Assembly: GCA_030526245.1 (NCBI GenBank)
Contig: JAUNDD010000012.1
Span: 1-52,964, forward strand
Source: Lachnospiraceae bacterium
GTDB lineage: Bacteria > Bacillota > Clostridia > Lachnospirales > Lachnospiraceae
Length of the DNA: 52,964 bases
Direction of reading: 5' to 3'
Positions 27,653 to 36,872 of this stretch are shown here, in pieces (the stretch's first letter is position 1; every line of letters begins with the position of its first letter). The translations under genes and the position numbers were made by a program. The notes under the pieces are model-generated. The model was not told the DNA's origin and did not search any database. It was given only the letters and a program-made list of their open reading frames with translations.

Positions 27653-29989
27653 TCAGTTCATACTTTTTTCAGAAATCACCGCGAAGGTGATCACCGCCGC
27701 AAAGCCAAGCCCCTCGGCTTCGATCTCAAAATCCGCCTCCATCAGCTGCAGCAGGCTTTCAGCAATGGCCAGTCCCAGGCCGCTGCCCTCCGTCGTCCGG
27801 CTGGCATCTCCCCGGGTAAAGCGCTCCTTCAGTTCCTCCCCGCTGACGGTGATCGGCACCGCCGACGTATTCTCCAGACGGATCACCGCCCGGCCGTTCA
27901 TCACTTCCATGCCGGCGCAGATGGGCGTATCCTCTTTGGCATACTTGCAGATATTCCCCAGCAGGTTTTCAAAGACCCGCCAGAGCTGGGCACCGTCCGC
28001 CCGGATCATCACCGCCTGCTCCGGCAGCGACAGCCGGCAGGTCAGTCTCTTTTCCTCAAACCGGTCCTCAAACTCACCGCAGGCCTGCTGCAGCAGAAGC
28101 CGCACGTCCAGGATGATGGGGCGCAGCTCCACGTTGCCGGAGCTTAACCGGCTGACCTCCAGCAGATCCTCCGTCAGCCGCTTCAGCCGCTGGGATTTCT
28201 GGTCCAGGATCTCCACGTACTCCCGAACCTTTTCGTTCTCAATCTTTTCCCGCTTCAAAAGTCCCACGTAATTTACGATGGAGGTCAGCGGTGTCTTCAG
28301 GTCATGGGACACATTTGTGATCAGCTCTGCCTTGAGCCGCTCATTCTTCAGCATGGAATCCACCGCCTTCTGGAGGCCGTCACCCATCTCGTTCACCGCC
28401 TCCGCCATTTCCCGGCTCTCACCGGTCAGGGCATCCGTCCGGATCCTGTATTCCAGCTTTCCCTTGGAGATCTGGCCCAGGCCTTCCCGCACGGTCTGTG
28501 AACCCACCACATCCCGCATCAGATACAGCAGCGCCGCCAGATTCAGAATCACGGTCATGACCCCGCCCAGGGTTCCGCCCAGGAACAGGAAGAAGGTGTT
28601 GCAGATAATAAAGCCAAGGTAGATGACCATCAGCTTATAGGAGCTCTTCTTGGCGCTGTACACCTGCCTGGTGCCTAGCAGAACGCTGCGGACAATGCTG
28701 TTAGCCCATAACGTTTTGGCCTTAAAACGGCGCAGCAGGCTGGTTCCTGCATTAAAGAGGATCCAGTATTCCACCACGCCCAGCAGAGGATACATCACCT
28801 GCACCCGCTGCTGGGTATCCCGCCAGATCTCCCGGCCCACGCTCTGACCGCCGGTCCACCAGATGGTGGCCAGCATCAGGCAAAGTCCCGCCGCGATCTC
28901 CGTGGGCATCTCATCAAAATCCGTCAGGCGCACCGGTGCCTTCTTTTCCGTTCGGCCCGCCGTCACCACGCTGATTCCTGCCAGCAGCAGAAGGAGCACC
29001 AGCGTCAGGCCGGCCATCACCACGGTGGTGATAAGCAGCGGCTCTCTCTGCTGATAATCGTTATACCGCATCCGCAGCCGGTCTCCGATGGGGAAGCCCA
29101 GGCGCACCGCGATCAGAATGTTCTCACCGTTGCTGATAAAGCGGGACTGCATAAAGTAGGCCGCCGCTTTTTCATCCAGCACATAGTTCGGATCCGCCGT
29201 CATGATGTTGAACCGGCGCTCTCCCACATACAGAAAGCTTAAGGCCGGCTCCTCCTCCACAGCCCGGATAGCCGACTTTAAACTGGTACCGCCGATGTTG
29301 GTGTAACGCTGCTTGGTCTGGGGATTTTCAATAAAGTAGGCCACATTGCTGGGGGCATGTGGATCCGCCTCCTCCGTCTTCTCGGACTGGTAATCCTGAA
29401 AACGGCTGCGGATATCCAGACTGGTCTCGCAAAGGAGCCGGTAATCCGAGATCAGCTCCAGGCCCATGTTGGGGGAGATCGACGCCAGCGATGCCAGGCT
29501 CATGCCCGACTGGGGCAGCACGATCTCCAGCTGATCCGCTTCCTCCGCCAGCTTTTCTCCGGCCTTGCTGTCGGAGCCCAGCCGGTCACTGATCTTTAAG
29601 ATCCGGTCCAGCATCCGTCCAGCCCCATCCTCGGCAAACACCAGCAGCTGATCGATGGTATAGGTGGTATTCAGGTTGTTGCCGGCCTCATCCAGCTGAC
29701 CGGAAGCATAGGTCCGGATATCGATGGGCCGACTTCCGTTGTACTCTCCGTTCACCTCAAACAGCTGACGGTTGCGCTCCCAGTCGATCTTTTCCCGCAC
29801 GATCTGCTCCACCGACCGGTAGAACAGCTCCGTCTGCTCAAAGCTGCTTCCCACATCGCTCAGGTTCACATTCTCATCCGACCAGTATCGAAGTCCCAGC
29901 ACACATAAAACAAGAAGGCCTGCAAGCAGGCCCTGAATAAAACAGCTGACGATTTTCGTACTTTGCTTATACCAGAATTTTCCACGCAT
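27653..29989 (-). CDS. Sensor histidine kinase, multi-pass
   Basis: The 778-residue kinase has a first membrane helix (about 13-33), an extracytoplasmic domain of about 285 residues, and a helix at 318-343. Further hydrophobic segments follow (about 364-378, 398-415, 452-491) before a HAMP-like segment. The transmitter has the H-box NVSHDLKTPLTSI (His562), the N-box FENLLGN (about 675) and the G-box EGSGLGLAIA. The extra membrane block between sensor and transmitter is unusual. It starts 11 bases after the response regulator stop, so the two form a two-component pair. The signal is unknown. Confidence 0.94.
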   Translation of the reverse strand: MRGKFWYKQSTKIVSCFIQGLLAGLLVLCVLGLRYWSDENVNLSDVGSSFEQTELFYRSVEQIVREKIDWERNRQLFEVNGEYNGSRPIDIRTYASGQLDEAGNNLNTTYTIDQLLVFAEDGAGRMLDRILKISDRLGSDSKAGEKLAEEADQLEIVLPQSGMSLASLASISPNMGLELISDYRLLCETSLDIRSRFQDYQSEKTEEADPHAPSNVAYFIENPQTKQRYTNIGGTSLKSAIRAVEEEPALSFLYVGERRFNIMTADPNYVLDEKAAAYFMQSRFISNGENILIAVRLGFPIGDRLRMRYNDYQQREPLLITTVVMAGLTLVLLLLLAGISVVTAGRTEKKAPVRLTDFDEMPTEIAAGLCLMLATIWWTGGQSVGREIWRDTQQRVQVMYPLLGVVEYWILFNAGTSLLRRFKAKTLWANSIVRSVLLGTRQVYSAKKSSYKLMVIYLGFIICNTFFLFLGGTLGGVMTVILNLAALLYLMRDVVGSQTVREGLGQISKGKLEYRIRTDALTGESREMAEAVNEMGDGLQKAVDSMLKNERLKAELITNVSHDLKTPLTSIVNYVGLLKREKIENEKVREYVEILDQKSQRLKRLTEDLLEVSRLSSGNVELRPIILDVRLLLQQACGEFEDRFEEKRLTCRLSLPEQAVMIRADGAQLWRVFENLLGNICKYAKEDTPICAGMEVMNGRAVIRLENTSAVPITVSGEELKERFTRGDASRTTEGSGLGLAIAESLLQLMEADFEIEAEGLGFAAVITFAVISEKSMN

Positions 29990-30000
29990 GGCAGTCCCCG

Positions 30001-30699
30001 TCAGTCAATGCTCTCGATCTTGTAACCGATTCCCCACATGACCTTCAGATAGCGCGGATTCTTCGGATCGATCTCGATCTTCTCGCGAATGTGACGGATA
30101 TGCACGGTCACGGTATTATCTGCAAAAAAGGCTTCTTCCTTCCAGATCTTTTCATAGATCTGATCGATGGAGTACACCTTGCCCTTGTTCTGGATCAGGA
30201 ACAGCAGGATGTTGTACTCGATTCGGGTCAGCTTCACGGGTTCCCCGTCCACCGTGACCTCCTTGCGGTCATCGTTGACCACAAGGCCGCCGGTGTGATA
30301 CACGTGCTCCTGCTCTTCCTCCTGGATCGTTCCAAGCGAGGTATACCGGCGCAGCTGGGATTTGACACGGGCCACCAGCTCCAGCGGATTGAAGGGCTTG
30401 GTCACATAGTCATCTGCTCCCACATTCAGTCCCAGAATCTTGTCCGAATCCTGAGATTTTGCCGACAGGATGATGATCGGAATACTGCTCTCCTTACGGA
30501 TCTGCAGGGTGGTATGGATTCCGTCCAGCTCCGGCATCATCAGATCCAGAATGATCAGATGCACGGTTTCCTTATTTAATACATCCAGCGCCTGCTTTCC
30601 GTTATAGGCCTTCAGAACCTGATAGCCCTCCTGCTGCAGGTAGATCTCGATCGACTCAACGATCTCTTTATCGTCATCACATACAAGAATGTTATACAT
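30001..30699 (-). CDS. OmpR/PhoB family response regulator
   Basis: The 232-residue regulator has a receiver domain (1-120) with the acidic pocket DDD (8-10), the phosphorylated Asp in ILDLMMPE (D52) and the conserved lysine in YVTKPFNP. A winged-helix DNA-binding domain follows (about 135-230), ending WGIGYKIE. It is paired with the downstream kinase. The start is MYNILVCDDD, where GAGG lies six bases upstream; the open frame continues upstream without homology. A promoter is seen at 30846-30875. Confidence 0.96.
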   Translation of the reverse strand: MYNILVCDDDKEIVESIEIYLQQEGYQVLKAYNGKQALDVLNKETVHLIILDLMMPELDGIHTTLQIRKESSIPIIILSAKSQDSDKILGLNVGADDYVTKPFNPLELVARVKSQLRRYTSLGTIQEEEQEHVYHTGGLVVNDDRKEVTVDGEPVKLTRIEYNILLFLIQNKGKVYSIDQIYEKIWKEEAFFADNTVTVHIRHIREKIEIDPKNPRYLKVMWGIGYKIESID

Positions 30700-30742
30700 G
30701 CGCTTCCTCTCTTTCTTCATTTCGACGACGCCGCGGATCCGC

Positions 30743-30765
30743 CGGACGGACCTTCTATCCGTCCG
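30743..30765 (-). promoter_or_regulatory. Hairpin in the response-regulator leader
   Basis: A perfect 8-bp stem CGGACGGA/TCCGTCCG with a seven-base loop lies between the promoter and the start. A second inverted repeat, GTGAC/GTCAC (30819-30835), lies nearer the promoter and could be an operator. The regulatory role is inferred. Confidence 0.4.
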
Positions 30766-30845
30766 TGACCACCTCCGTCTCACCCGGTCCTGCGCCTCCG
30801 CTCTCCGTCAGAGCAGAGGTGACAAAAACCGTCACTATGCTTTTA

Positions 30846-30875
30846 AGTATAAGCTTATTCCCCGATACTGTCCAA
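30846..30875 (-). promoter_or_regulatory. Promoter of the two-component operon
   Basis: Minus-strand TTGGAC (30870-30875) and TATACT (30846-30851) are 18 bases apart. The leader to the response-regulator start is about 140 bases. Confidence 0.65.
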
Positions 30876-30911
30876 CGAAAGTAATCTTAAGAAACAGGCC
30901 GGCGGGCAACC

Positions 30912-31095
30912 AGTGTTACGTTACAGTTCACGTAGTGAACTGTAACTGGCCAAAATCCATTCCAAATTGCCTTCGGCAATGGGATTTTGGCCTGCAACCC
31001 TCGGGATTTTGCCGCATACGCGGCAAAACACCTCGCGGAATCGAACCGGCTGAACTGTAACAGTGTTACAGCTCACGCAGCGAACTGTAACCAAC
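30912..31095. repeat. Composite intergenic repeat with two family 2 palindromes
   Basis: A palindrome at 30920-30946 (arms GTTACAGTTCAC and GTGAACTGTAAC, centre GTA, perfect) and a second at 31065-31091 bracket further inverted repeats. These are CCAAAATCCATT with a near-complement at 30974-30990, and TTTTGCCGC/GCGGCAAAA around ATAC. It fills most of the gap between the divergent two-component and malQ promoters, and no gene is seen in it. Confidence 0.85.
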
Positions 31096-31101
31096 CAGTC
31101 A

Positions 31102-31130
31102 TTGCTTATATGCCACAAAAAGCGTATAAT
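31102..31130 (+). promoter_or_regulatory. malQ promoter
   Basis: TTGCTT (31102-31107) and a perfect TATAAT (31125-31130) are 17 bases apart, about 50 bases before the malQ start. Confidence 0.8.
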
Positions 31131-31178
31131 TAACTGACTGTGTTTTACGAAATTTTTATAAATGAAAGGAATATAAAC

Positions 31179-32702
31179 ATGGCAGCAACTGAAGTAAAGA
31201 TGCCTCTTGAACATGAACGCATGTCCGGCATTCTTGTCCATCCGACCTCTTTCCCCTCTCCCTACGGAATCGGTGATCTCGGCCAGGGAGCCTATGATTT
31301 CATCGATTTCCTGAAGGAGACCGACCAGCACCTCTGGCAGGTCCTTCCGCTGAGCCCCACCGGCTTCGGTGATTCACCCTACCAGGGCCCCTCGGCCTTT
31401 GCCGGTCAGCCGCTGATCATCAGTCCGGATCTTCTGATCAAAAAAGGACTCCTGACCGAGGAAGACGTAGCCGACAATCCCGAGTGGGATCCCCGCAAGG
31501 TAGATTACGGCCCGGCCATCGAGTACAAATACACACTGCTACGCAAGGCTTTTGCCGCCTTCCCTCATACACCGGATAAGACCATGCTGGAGGACTTCGA
31601 AAAGTTCTGCGAACAGGAGCGCGTCTGGTTGGAGGACTACTGCCTGTTCATGGCTCTGAAAAACGAGCACGAAGGCAAATGCTGGCTGGAATGGGAGGAG
31701 GAGACCCGAATCCTCACCGCTGCCGCACGCCGGAAATGGCTGAAGAAGCTGAATGAGGAGATCCGCTTCTGGCAGTTTGTACAGTTCGTATTCGCTCAGC
31801 AGTGGGCCGAGCTTCGCGCCTATGCTCATGAGGCGGATGTGAAGATCATCGGCGATATCCCCATCTTCGTTGCGCTGGACAGCTGTGATGTCTGGGCGAA
31901 CCAGAAGTACTTCCAGCTGGACACCAAGGGCTATCCCACCTGTGTGGCCGGCGTTCCGCCCGATTACTTCAGTGCCACCGGTCAGCTCTGGGGCAACCCG
32001 CTCTATGACTGGGATACCCTGAAGGAATACGGCTATGACTGGTGGGTGGAGCGTGTCCGCCATCAGCTTTCCATGGTCGATTATCTGCGTATCGACCACT
32101 TCCGCGGCTTCGAAGCCTACTGGGCTGTACCGGCCGACGAGGAAACGGCCATCAACGGCGAGTGGGTCAAGGGTCCCTGTGAGGATCTGTTCAATGCCAT
32201 CCAGAAACGCCTGGGTGATGATCTTCCGATCTTTGCCGAGGACCTGGGCATTATCACCGCTGAGGTGGAGGAGCTCCGTGACCACTTCAACTTCCCGGGT
32301 ATGAAGGTGCTGCAGTTCGGCTTCGGTGACATGAACGACGACAACTACATCCCGCACTTTTACAAGAGCTCCAACTGCATCTGCTACACCGGTACCCATG
32401 ACAACGATACCACCATGGGCTGGTATGCCGAGCAGCCGGAGGTAGTACAGGACCGCATCCGCCGCTACGGCAACACCGACGGCGGCCGCGTCAGCTGGGA
32501 TTTCATCCGCTTCTGTCTGGGCAGTGTCGCCAAATATGCCATCTTCCCGATCCAGGATCTGCTGTACCTGGGCAGCGAGGACCGCATGAACACACCGGGT
32601 GTACCGGCAGCCAACTGGACCTTCCGTTACACCCAGGATATGCTCACCGAGGAGTGCCAGACCTGGTTAAAACTCAACACGGCTCTGTTTGGCCGTAATT
32701 GA
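31179..32702 (+). CDS. malQ: 4-alpha-glucanotransferase (amylomaltase)
   Basis: MalQ (GH77) transfers alpha-1,4-glucan segments between maltodextrins and glucose in glycogen and maltose metabolism. The 507-residue protein begins RMSGILVHPTSFPSPYGIGDLG, typical of the family. It shows the catalytic nucleophile region YLRIDHFRGF, the acid/base region IFAEDLGIIT and the transition-state Asp in TGTHDNDT. The ATG follows AAAGGA by eight bases. glgC and glgD are only a few genes away, which fits glycogen turnover. plsC follows after 15 bases and may be co-transcribed. Confidence 0.97.
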   Translation: MAATEVKMPLEHERMSGILVHPTSFPSPYGIGDLGQGAYDFIDFLKETDQHLWQVLPLSPTGFGDSPYQGPSAFAGQPLIISPDLLIKKGLLTEEDVADNPEWDPRKVDYGPAIEYKYTLLRKAFAAFPHTPDKTMLEDFEKFCEQERVWLEDYCLFMALKNEHEGKCWLEWEEETRILTAAARRKWLKKLNEEIRFWQFVQFVFAQQWAELRAYAHEADVKIIGDIPIFVALDSCDVWANQKYFQLDTKGYPTCVAGVPPDYFSATGQLWGNPLYDWDTLKEYGYDWWVERVRHQLSMVDYLRIDHFRGFEAYWAVPADEETAINGEWVKGPCEDLFNAIQKRLGDDLPIFAEDLGIITAEVEELRDHFNFPGMKVLQFGFGDMNDDNYIPHFYKSSNCICYTGTHDNDTTMGWYAEQPEVVQDRIRRYGNTDGGRVSWDFIRFCLGSVAKYAIFPIQDLLYLGSEDRMNTPGVPAANWTFRYTQDMLTEECQTWLKLNTALFGRN

Positions 32703-32717
32703 TTGCAGGAGGATGCC

Positions 32718-33461
32718 ATGATTAGAACCATACTTGTGCTTCTTCTGGTCGTCGTGCTTCTGCTTCTTTCCCTGGTCCTGTTTGTGGTCGAAAAGATCGT
32801 TGGCCTGTTTTCCAGGCAGGCCAAGGAGTATTCCACACTCCGGATCATACAGGCCTGTATGTGGCTGATCCTGTGGGTATCCGGCGCAAAGGTCCGCATC
32901 TATGGAAAGGAAAACCTGCCGCCTAAGGACGAAGCCGTCATGTACGTGATGAACCATCGCAGCTTCTACGATGCCCTGCTTGGTTACATCCTGTTCCCGG
33001 CTCCCACCGGTTTCATCGCTAAAAAAGAGCTGGAAAAGGTGCCCATCGTGGGCTTCTGGTTCAAGGAGCTGCACGGCCTGTTCCTGGATCGCAAGGACAT
33101 TCGCCAGGGCATGACCGTGATCTTAAACGCCATCGAAAACGTAAAGAACGGCCTGTCCATGTGCGTCTGCCCGGAGGGCACCCGCAGCAAGGACGAGGAC
33201 GAGACCCAGCTGCTCCCCTTCCACGAGGGATCCTTTAAGATCGCTACCAAGTCGGGCTGCCGCATCGTCCCCATCGCCATTACCCACGCCTCCCGTCTGC
33301 TGGAGGATCATTTCCCGAAGATCAAGGGAACCGACATTACGATCACCGTCGGCACTCCCATCGATCCCAAGACCCTTTCCAGAGAGGAAAGCAAATTCCT
33401 GGGACGTACCACACGGGCCCAGATCGTACAGATGCTGGAGGAAGCCCATAAGAAAGCATAA
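32718..33461 (+). CDS. plsC: 1-acyl-sn-glycerol-3-phosphate acyltransferase (PlsC-like)
   Basis: This enzyme acylates lysophosphatidic acid to phosphatidic acid at the membrane. The 247-residue protein has a very hydrophobic N-terminal anchor (about 1-30), the catalytic HX4D in NHRSFYDA (H80, D85) and the substrate motif EGTRSKD near residue 160. The ATG follows CAGGAGG by five bases. It lies 15 bases after malQ with no evident functional link. A strong terminator follows. Confidence 0.92.
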   Translation: MIRTILVLLLVVVLLLLSLVLFVVEKIVGLFSRQAKEYSTLRIIQACMWLILWVSGAKVRIYGKENLPPKDEAVMYVMNHRSFYDALLGYILFPAPTGFIAKKELEKVPIVGFWFKELHGLFLDRKDIRQGMTVILNAIENVKNGLSMCVCPEGTRSKDEDETQLLPFHEGSFKIATKSGCRIVPIAITHASRLLEDHFPKIKGTDITITVGTPIDPKTLSREESKFLGRTTRAQIVQMLEEAHKKA

Positions 33462-33463
33462 CC

Positions 33464-33506
33464 AAGGCCCCTGCCGCACAAGTCGGCAGGGGCCTTTCGC
33501 TTTTCA
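33464..33506 (+). terminator. Terminator between plsC and spoVG
   Basis: AAGGCCCCTGCCG and CGGCAGGGGCCTT form a perfect 13-bp stem with a seven-base loop, followed by a T-rich tract (TTTCGCTTTT) on the plus strand. It lies between convergent genes and may also slow minus-strand transcription from spoVG. Confidence 0.88.
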
Positions 33507-33522
33507 TTTTTCTGTTGTTCGC

Positions 33523-33846
33523 TCAAATTGTCTCTACTTCTTTTGGCCAGGGCATCTCCGTGTCATCTAAAGCCACCCCTTCATCTTCAGCCTTCAGGGC
33601 TGCATAGTACGCCTCAAGGATATAGTCCTGTATCTGTTCTCTGGTTTCAGAATTGATCGGATGAGCAATGTCTTTATACTCTCCGGTCGCTGTCCTCCGG
33701 CTGGGCATGGCGATAAAAACACCCTTCTCGCCTTCGATTACCTTGATGTCATGTACCACAAATTCTTCATCCAGTGTGATGGATACTATGGCCTTCATCT
33801 TGCCGTCCCGGGCAATTTTACGAATCCTCACATCTGTAATTTTCAT
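33523..33846 (-). CDS. spoVG: Septation/sporulation regulator SpoVG
   Basis: SpoVG is a small nucleic-acid-binding regulator that affects septation and sporulation in Firmicutes. The 107-residue product is slightly longer than usual and matches along its length: [54 protein letters not shown]. The ATG follows AAGGTG. It lies downstream of glgD but behind a terminator, and no clear promoter is seen in the short space between. Its own promoter or partial read-through is therefore undecided. Confidence 0.97.
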   Translation of the reverse strand: MKITDVRIRKIARDGKMKAIVSITLDEEFVVHDIKVIEGEKGVFIAMPSRRTATGEYKDIAHPINSETREQIQDYILEAYYAALKAEDEGVALDDTEMPWPKEVETI

Positions 33847-33876
33847 TCAGTACACCTTTTTTGTTTCAACAGAATT

Positions 33877-33917
33877 GGGAAAACAGCCTCAGGCCAAAAT
33901 GGCACCGGAGGCTGTTT
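33877..33917 (-). terminator. Terminator after glgD
   Basis: Minus-strand AAACAGCCTC and GAGGCTGTTT form a perfect 10-bp stem with an inner short stem, followed by TTTT. It ends 30 bases before the spoVG start. Confidence 0.8.
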
Positions 33918-33980
33918 GATCTGATCACGTTTCACACGGTATGCCACATCCAGGCTACCGTCATGCCACCTGATTTTTCA

Positions 33981-35099
33981 TCACAGATCGTATCTGTCGC
34001 TTTCTTCATTCGCGATCACAATGCCGTCCTGTCCAATGTAGGAGCTGTTCGGCTTGATCGTAACATAGCTTTCTACGATGCAGTTTTCCAATGTGACGTT
34101 ATCTCCCAGATATACACCGTTCAGAACGATGGAATTCTTGATGTGGCAGTTCTCACCGATATAGGTATTCTTAAATACCACAGAACCCTCGACCTCACCA
34201 TTGACGATACAGCCACTGGAGATCAGACTGTTCTTTACGCTGCTGCCCGGATTGTATTTTGCCGGCGGCAGATCCTCTACCTTGGAATATACATCCGGAT
34301 ACTCTCCGAAGAAATACTGGCGAACTTCCGGTTTCAGGAAGTCCATGTTGGTATTGAAATAAGCGTCTACAGAAGCGATATTGCTCCAGTAGGTATCGAT
34401 CTTATATCCGTAGATCTTCTTAACATCCTTATAACGGATCAGAACATCACGAACAAAATCATAACGGCACTCCTCACCGGCCTTTTCGATCAGCTCGATG
34501 AGCTGCCTGCGGCGGATCACATAGATACCGCAGGAAATGGTGTTGGAGCTGGCTGCCATCGGCTTCTCATCAAACTGAGTGATCCGATCATCCTCGTCCA
34601 TACGAACCAGACCAAATCTGGATGCGTCATCTCCTTCCGGAAGTGTGCGGCAAACCACCGTCACATCTGCCTTCTTTGCGATATGGTATTCCAGCACCTT
34701 GCCGAAATCCATCTTGTATACGCAGTCACCGCTTGCAATCACAACATAGGGCTCATGGCATCTCTTCAGCCACTCCAGGTTCTGGTAGATGGCGTCCGCG
34801 GTACCGCGATACCAGTAGCTGTTATCCGGTGTCTGCATCGGCGGGAACAGGAACAGACCGCCCTGTTTACGGCCGAAATCCCACCACTTGGAGGAGTTCA
34901 GATGCTCTTCCAGGGAACGGGAATTGTACTGTGTCAGAACAGCTACTCTCTGAATGTGTGAATTCGACATGCTGCTGAGCGCGAAGTCGATACTCCGGTA
35001 GCTGCCGGCGATGGGCATAGCCGCGATCGCACGTTTATTGGAAAGTTCCTTCATCCGGTAGCTGTTGCCTCCGGCCAAGATAATACCTACTGCTCTCAT
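33981..35099 (-). CDS. glgD: Glucose-1-phosphate adenylyltransferase subunit GlgD
   Basis: GlgD is the regulatory or weakly catalytic partner of GlgC in Firmicutes ADP-glucose synthesis for glycogen. The 372-residue protein has the nucleotidyltransferase fold starting [21 protein letters not shown], with the catalytic loop altered relative to GlgC. A C-terminal left-handed beta-helix of hexapeptide type follows (for example [20 protein letters not shown]). It overlaps the glgC stop by four bases, showing a coupled operon. A terminator follows. Confidence 0.96.
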   Translation of the reverse strand: MRAVGIILAGGNSYRMKELSNKRAIAAMPIAGSYRSIDFALSSMSNSHIQRVAVLTQYNSRSLEEHLNSSKWWDFGRKQGGLFLFPPMQTPDNSYWYRGTADAIYQNLEWLKRCHEPYVVIASGDCVYKMDFGKVLEYHIAKKADVTVVCRTLPEGDDASRFGLVRMDEDDRITQFDEKPMAASSNTISCGIYVIRRRQLIELIEKAGEECRYDFVRDVLIRYKDVKKIYGYKIDTYWSNIASVDAYFNTNMDFLKPEVRQYFFGEYPDVYSKVEDLPPAKYNPGSSVKNSLISSGCIVNGEVEGSVVFKNTYIGENCHIKNSIVLNGVYLGDNVTLENCIVESYVTIKPNSSYIGQDGIVIANEESDRYDL

Positions 35100-36370
35100 C
35101 CTACAACACCTGCCTTATCCAAAGTTTCTCCGCTTGCCAGCTCGCCGTCCGGATAATCCTCCGCAACGGTCTCACCGGTGATCGCGGTATTCTTTCCGAT
35201 CTTGACACCGTCCGGAATGGTGGTGTTCTCGCCCACAACGGCCAGGCCAAAGGAGTAAACGCTCGGCTTAACCTTGTTCGGTACATCCTCGCCAACGCCC
35301 ATGACAACGTCGTTTCCGATCACACAATCCTCTGCGATGATCGCACGATCGAGAACACAGCCGTCACCGATCTGGGTTCCCTTCATAATGATGGAATCGC
35401 GTACGACAGTACCCTTTCCAATCTTGACACCGGCACCGATGACAGAGTTTTCAACGGTTCCGTAGATCTCGGCGGCATCACCGATCAGGCTTCGGGTCAC
35501 ACTGGCCTCTGCCGCGATATACTGCGGCGGAATCAGCTCGTTGGAGGTATAGATCTTCCAGAATTCCTCATACAGATTGAATTCCGGTACGATATCGATC
35601 AGCTCCATGTTTGCTTCCCAGTAGGAGCCCAGGGTACCAACATCCTTCCAGTAGCCGTTGTACTCGTAAGCCACCAGCTTCTGGCCCTTATCGAAGCAGT
35701 ACGGAATGACATGCTTACCAAAGTCGCAGTTCGGCTGCTCAGACAGCGTAACCAGCGCTTCCTTCAGGACCTTCCAGTTGAAGATATAAATACCCATGGA
35801 AGCCAGGTTGCTCTTGGGATTTTCCGGTTTCTCCTGGAACTCGGTAATACGTCCGTTGCCATCGGTAACGACGATACCGAAACGGCTTGCTTCCTCTTCC
35901 GGAACCGGCATAACAGCGATGCTCACGTCCGCATTGTTGGAGCGATGATAATCCAGCATCACCTCGTAATCCATCTTATAAATGTGGTCACCGGACAGAA
36001 TCAGAACATAGTCCGGATTGTAGCTTTCCATATAGGCCAGGTTCTGATAAATGGCATTGGCCGTACCGGTATACCATTCTGTCTTGCCAACCTTTTCATA
36101 CGGCGGAAGTACTGTTACACCACCAACGTTACGGTCCAGATCCCACGGGATACCGATACCGATATGGGTGTTCAGTCGCAGCGGCTGGTACTGGGTCAGT
36201 ACACCTACCGTGTCTACGCCGGAATTAATACAGTTGCTGAGTGGAAAATCAATGATGCGGTACTTACCGCCAAACGATACAGCCGGCTTAGCAACTTTCG
36301 ACGTTAACACGCCAAGGCGGCTTCCCTGACCACCTGCCAGCAGCATGGCAATCATTTTCTTTTTGATCAC
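35096..36370 (-). CDS. glgC: Glucose-1-phosphate adenylyltransferase catalytic subunit
   Basis: GlgC forms ADP-glucose from glucose 1-phosphate and ATP, the committed step of glycogen synthesis. The 424-residue protein has [46 protein letters not shown] and [10 protein letters not shown], then a C-terminal beta-helix. The start is GTG at 36370, because GAGGTG precedes it by five bases; an open frame upstream adds 17 polar residues without a ribosome site. It is first in a glgC-glgD operon with a promoter at 36500-36530. A family 2 palindrome lies in its leader. Confidence 0.97.
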   Translation of the reverse strand: MIKKKMIAMLLAGGQGSRLGVLTSKVAKPAVSFGGKYRIIDFPLSNCINSGVDTVGVLTQYQPLRLNTHIGIGIPWDLDRNVGGVTVLPPYEKVGKTEWYTGTANAIYQNLAYMESYNPDYVLILSGDHIYKMDYEVMLDYHRSNNADVSIAVMPVPEEEASRFGIVVTDGNGRITEFQEKPENPKSNLASMGIYIFNWKVLKEALVTLSEQPNCDFGKHVIPYCFDKGQKLVAYEYNGYWKDVGTLGSYWEANMELIDIVPEFNLYEEFWKIYTSNELIPPQYIAAEASVTRSLIGDAAEIYGTVENSVIGAGVKIGKGTVVRDSIIMKGTQIGDGCVLDRAIIAEDCVIGNDVVMGVGEDVPNKVKPSVYSFGLAVVGENTTIPDGVKIGKNTAITGETVAEDYPDGELASGETLDKAGVVG

Positions 36371-36416
36371 GCTATCACCTCTTACTACGGAATTCTCTTC
36401 CTTTTTTTGTTTGCTG

Positions 36417-36443
36417 GTCACAGCTCACGCAGTGAACTGTAAC
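36417..36443. repeat. 27-bp palindrome, family 2, copy 5
   Basis: The arms are GTCACAGCTCAC and GTGAACTGTAAC around GCA, with two mismatches. It lies between the glgC promoter and its start, so it would form a hairpin in the glgC leader RNA. Confidence 0.8.
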
Positions 36444-36499
36444 TGCCTGAACCATAACATTTTCTGCCCTTCCGGCAGCCTTTGTTGCTGAGTGGTTTC

Positions 36500-36530
36500 A
36501 TTATAGCACAGCATTTCCGGTTTGTGTAAA
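36500..36530 (-). promoter_or_regulatory. glgC promoter
   Basis: Minus-strand TATAAT (36500-36505) lies 18-19 bases from TTACAC/TTTACA (36524-36530). The leader is about 125 bases. Confidence 0.75.
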
Positions 36531-36678
36531 TTATTTACAATTTTCTTAAATTACGCGTTTCTTTATTGCACTTTTCCACATTTTAATGCATCACCTTCCT
36601 ACTGCAAGGGAGGGTTTCATCCGTTTTTAACAGTTTGCTATTGTAATTTTAGTTAAAATGTTTAATCCTGTCCCTCTC

Positions 36679-36707
36679 TTTTCATTTTCCCGGCCGGGTT
36701 GTATACT
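36679..36707 (+). promoter_or_regulatory. Candidate murC promoter
   Basis: TTTTCA (36679-36684) and TATACT (36702-36707) are 17 bases apart, leaving a leader of about 160 bases to murC. Confidence 0.5.
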
Positions 36708-36872
36708 GTGATAAGTGGGTGGATTTTGGCCTTTGCCGCACTTTTGCTCAAGCAGCTCCGACTGCCCATGGCACAGACCATTTCAGAAAATCCGCTTTGG
36801 ATCAAACCGCAGACCAGTGACCAGGCAGATCACACCCGCCTGATCATTACATATTAATAAGGAGATAACCTG

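Larger units (their letters stand above)
36371..36872. other. Divergent intergenic region glgC/murC
   Basis: This 502-base gap has no gene. It holds a family 2 palindrome, the glgC promoter, an AT-rich stretch (about 36500-36700), the murC promoter and, near 36716, a fragment of the family 2 flanking block (GGATTTTGGCCT). Confidence 0.7.
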
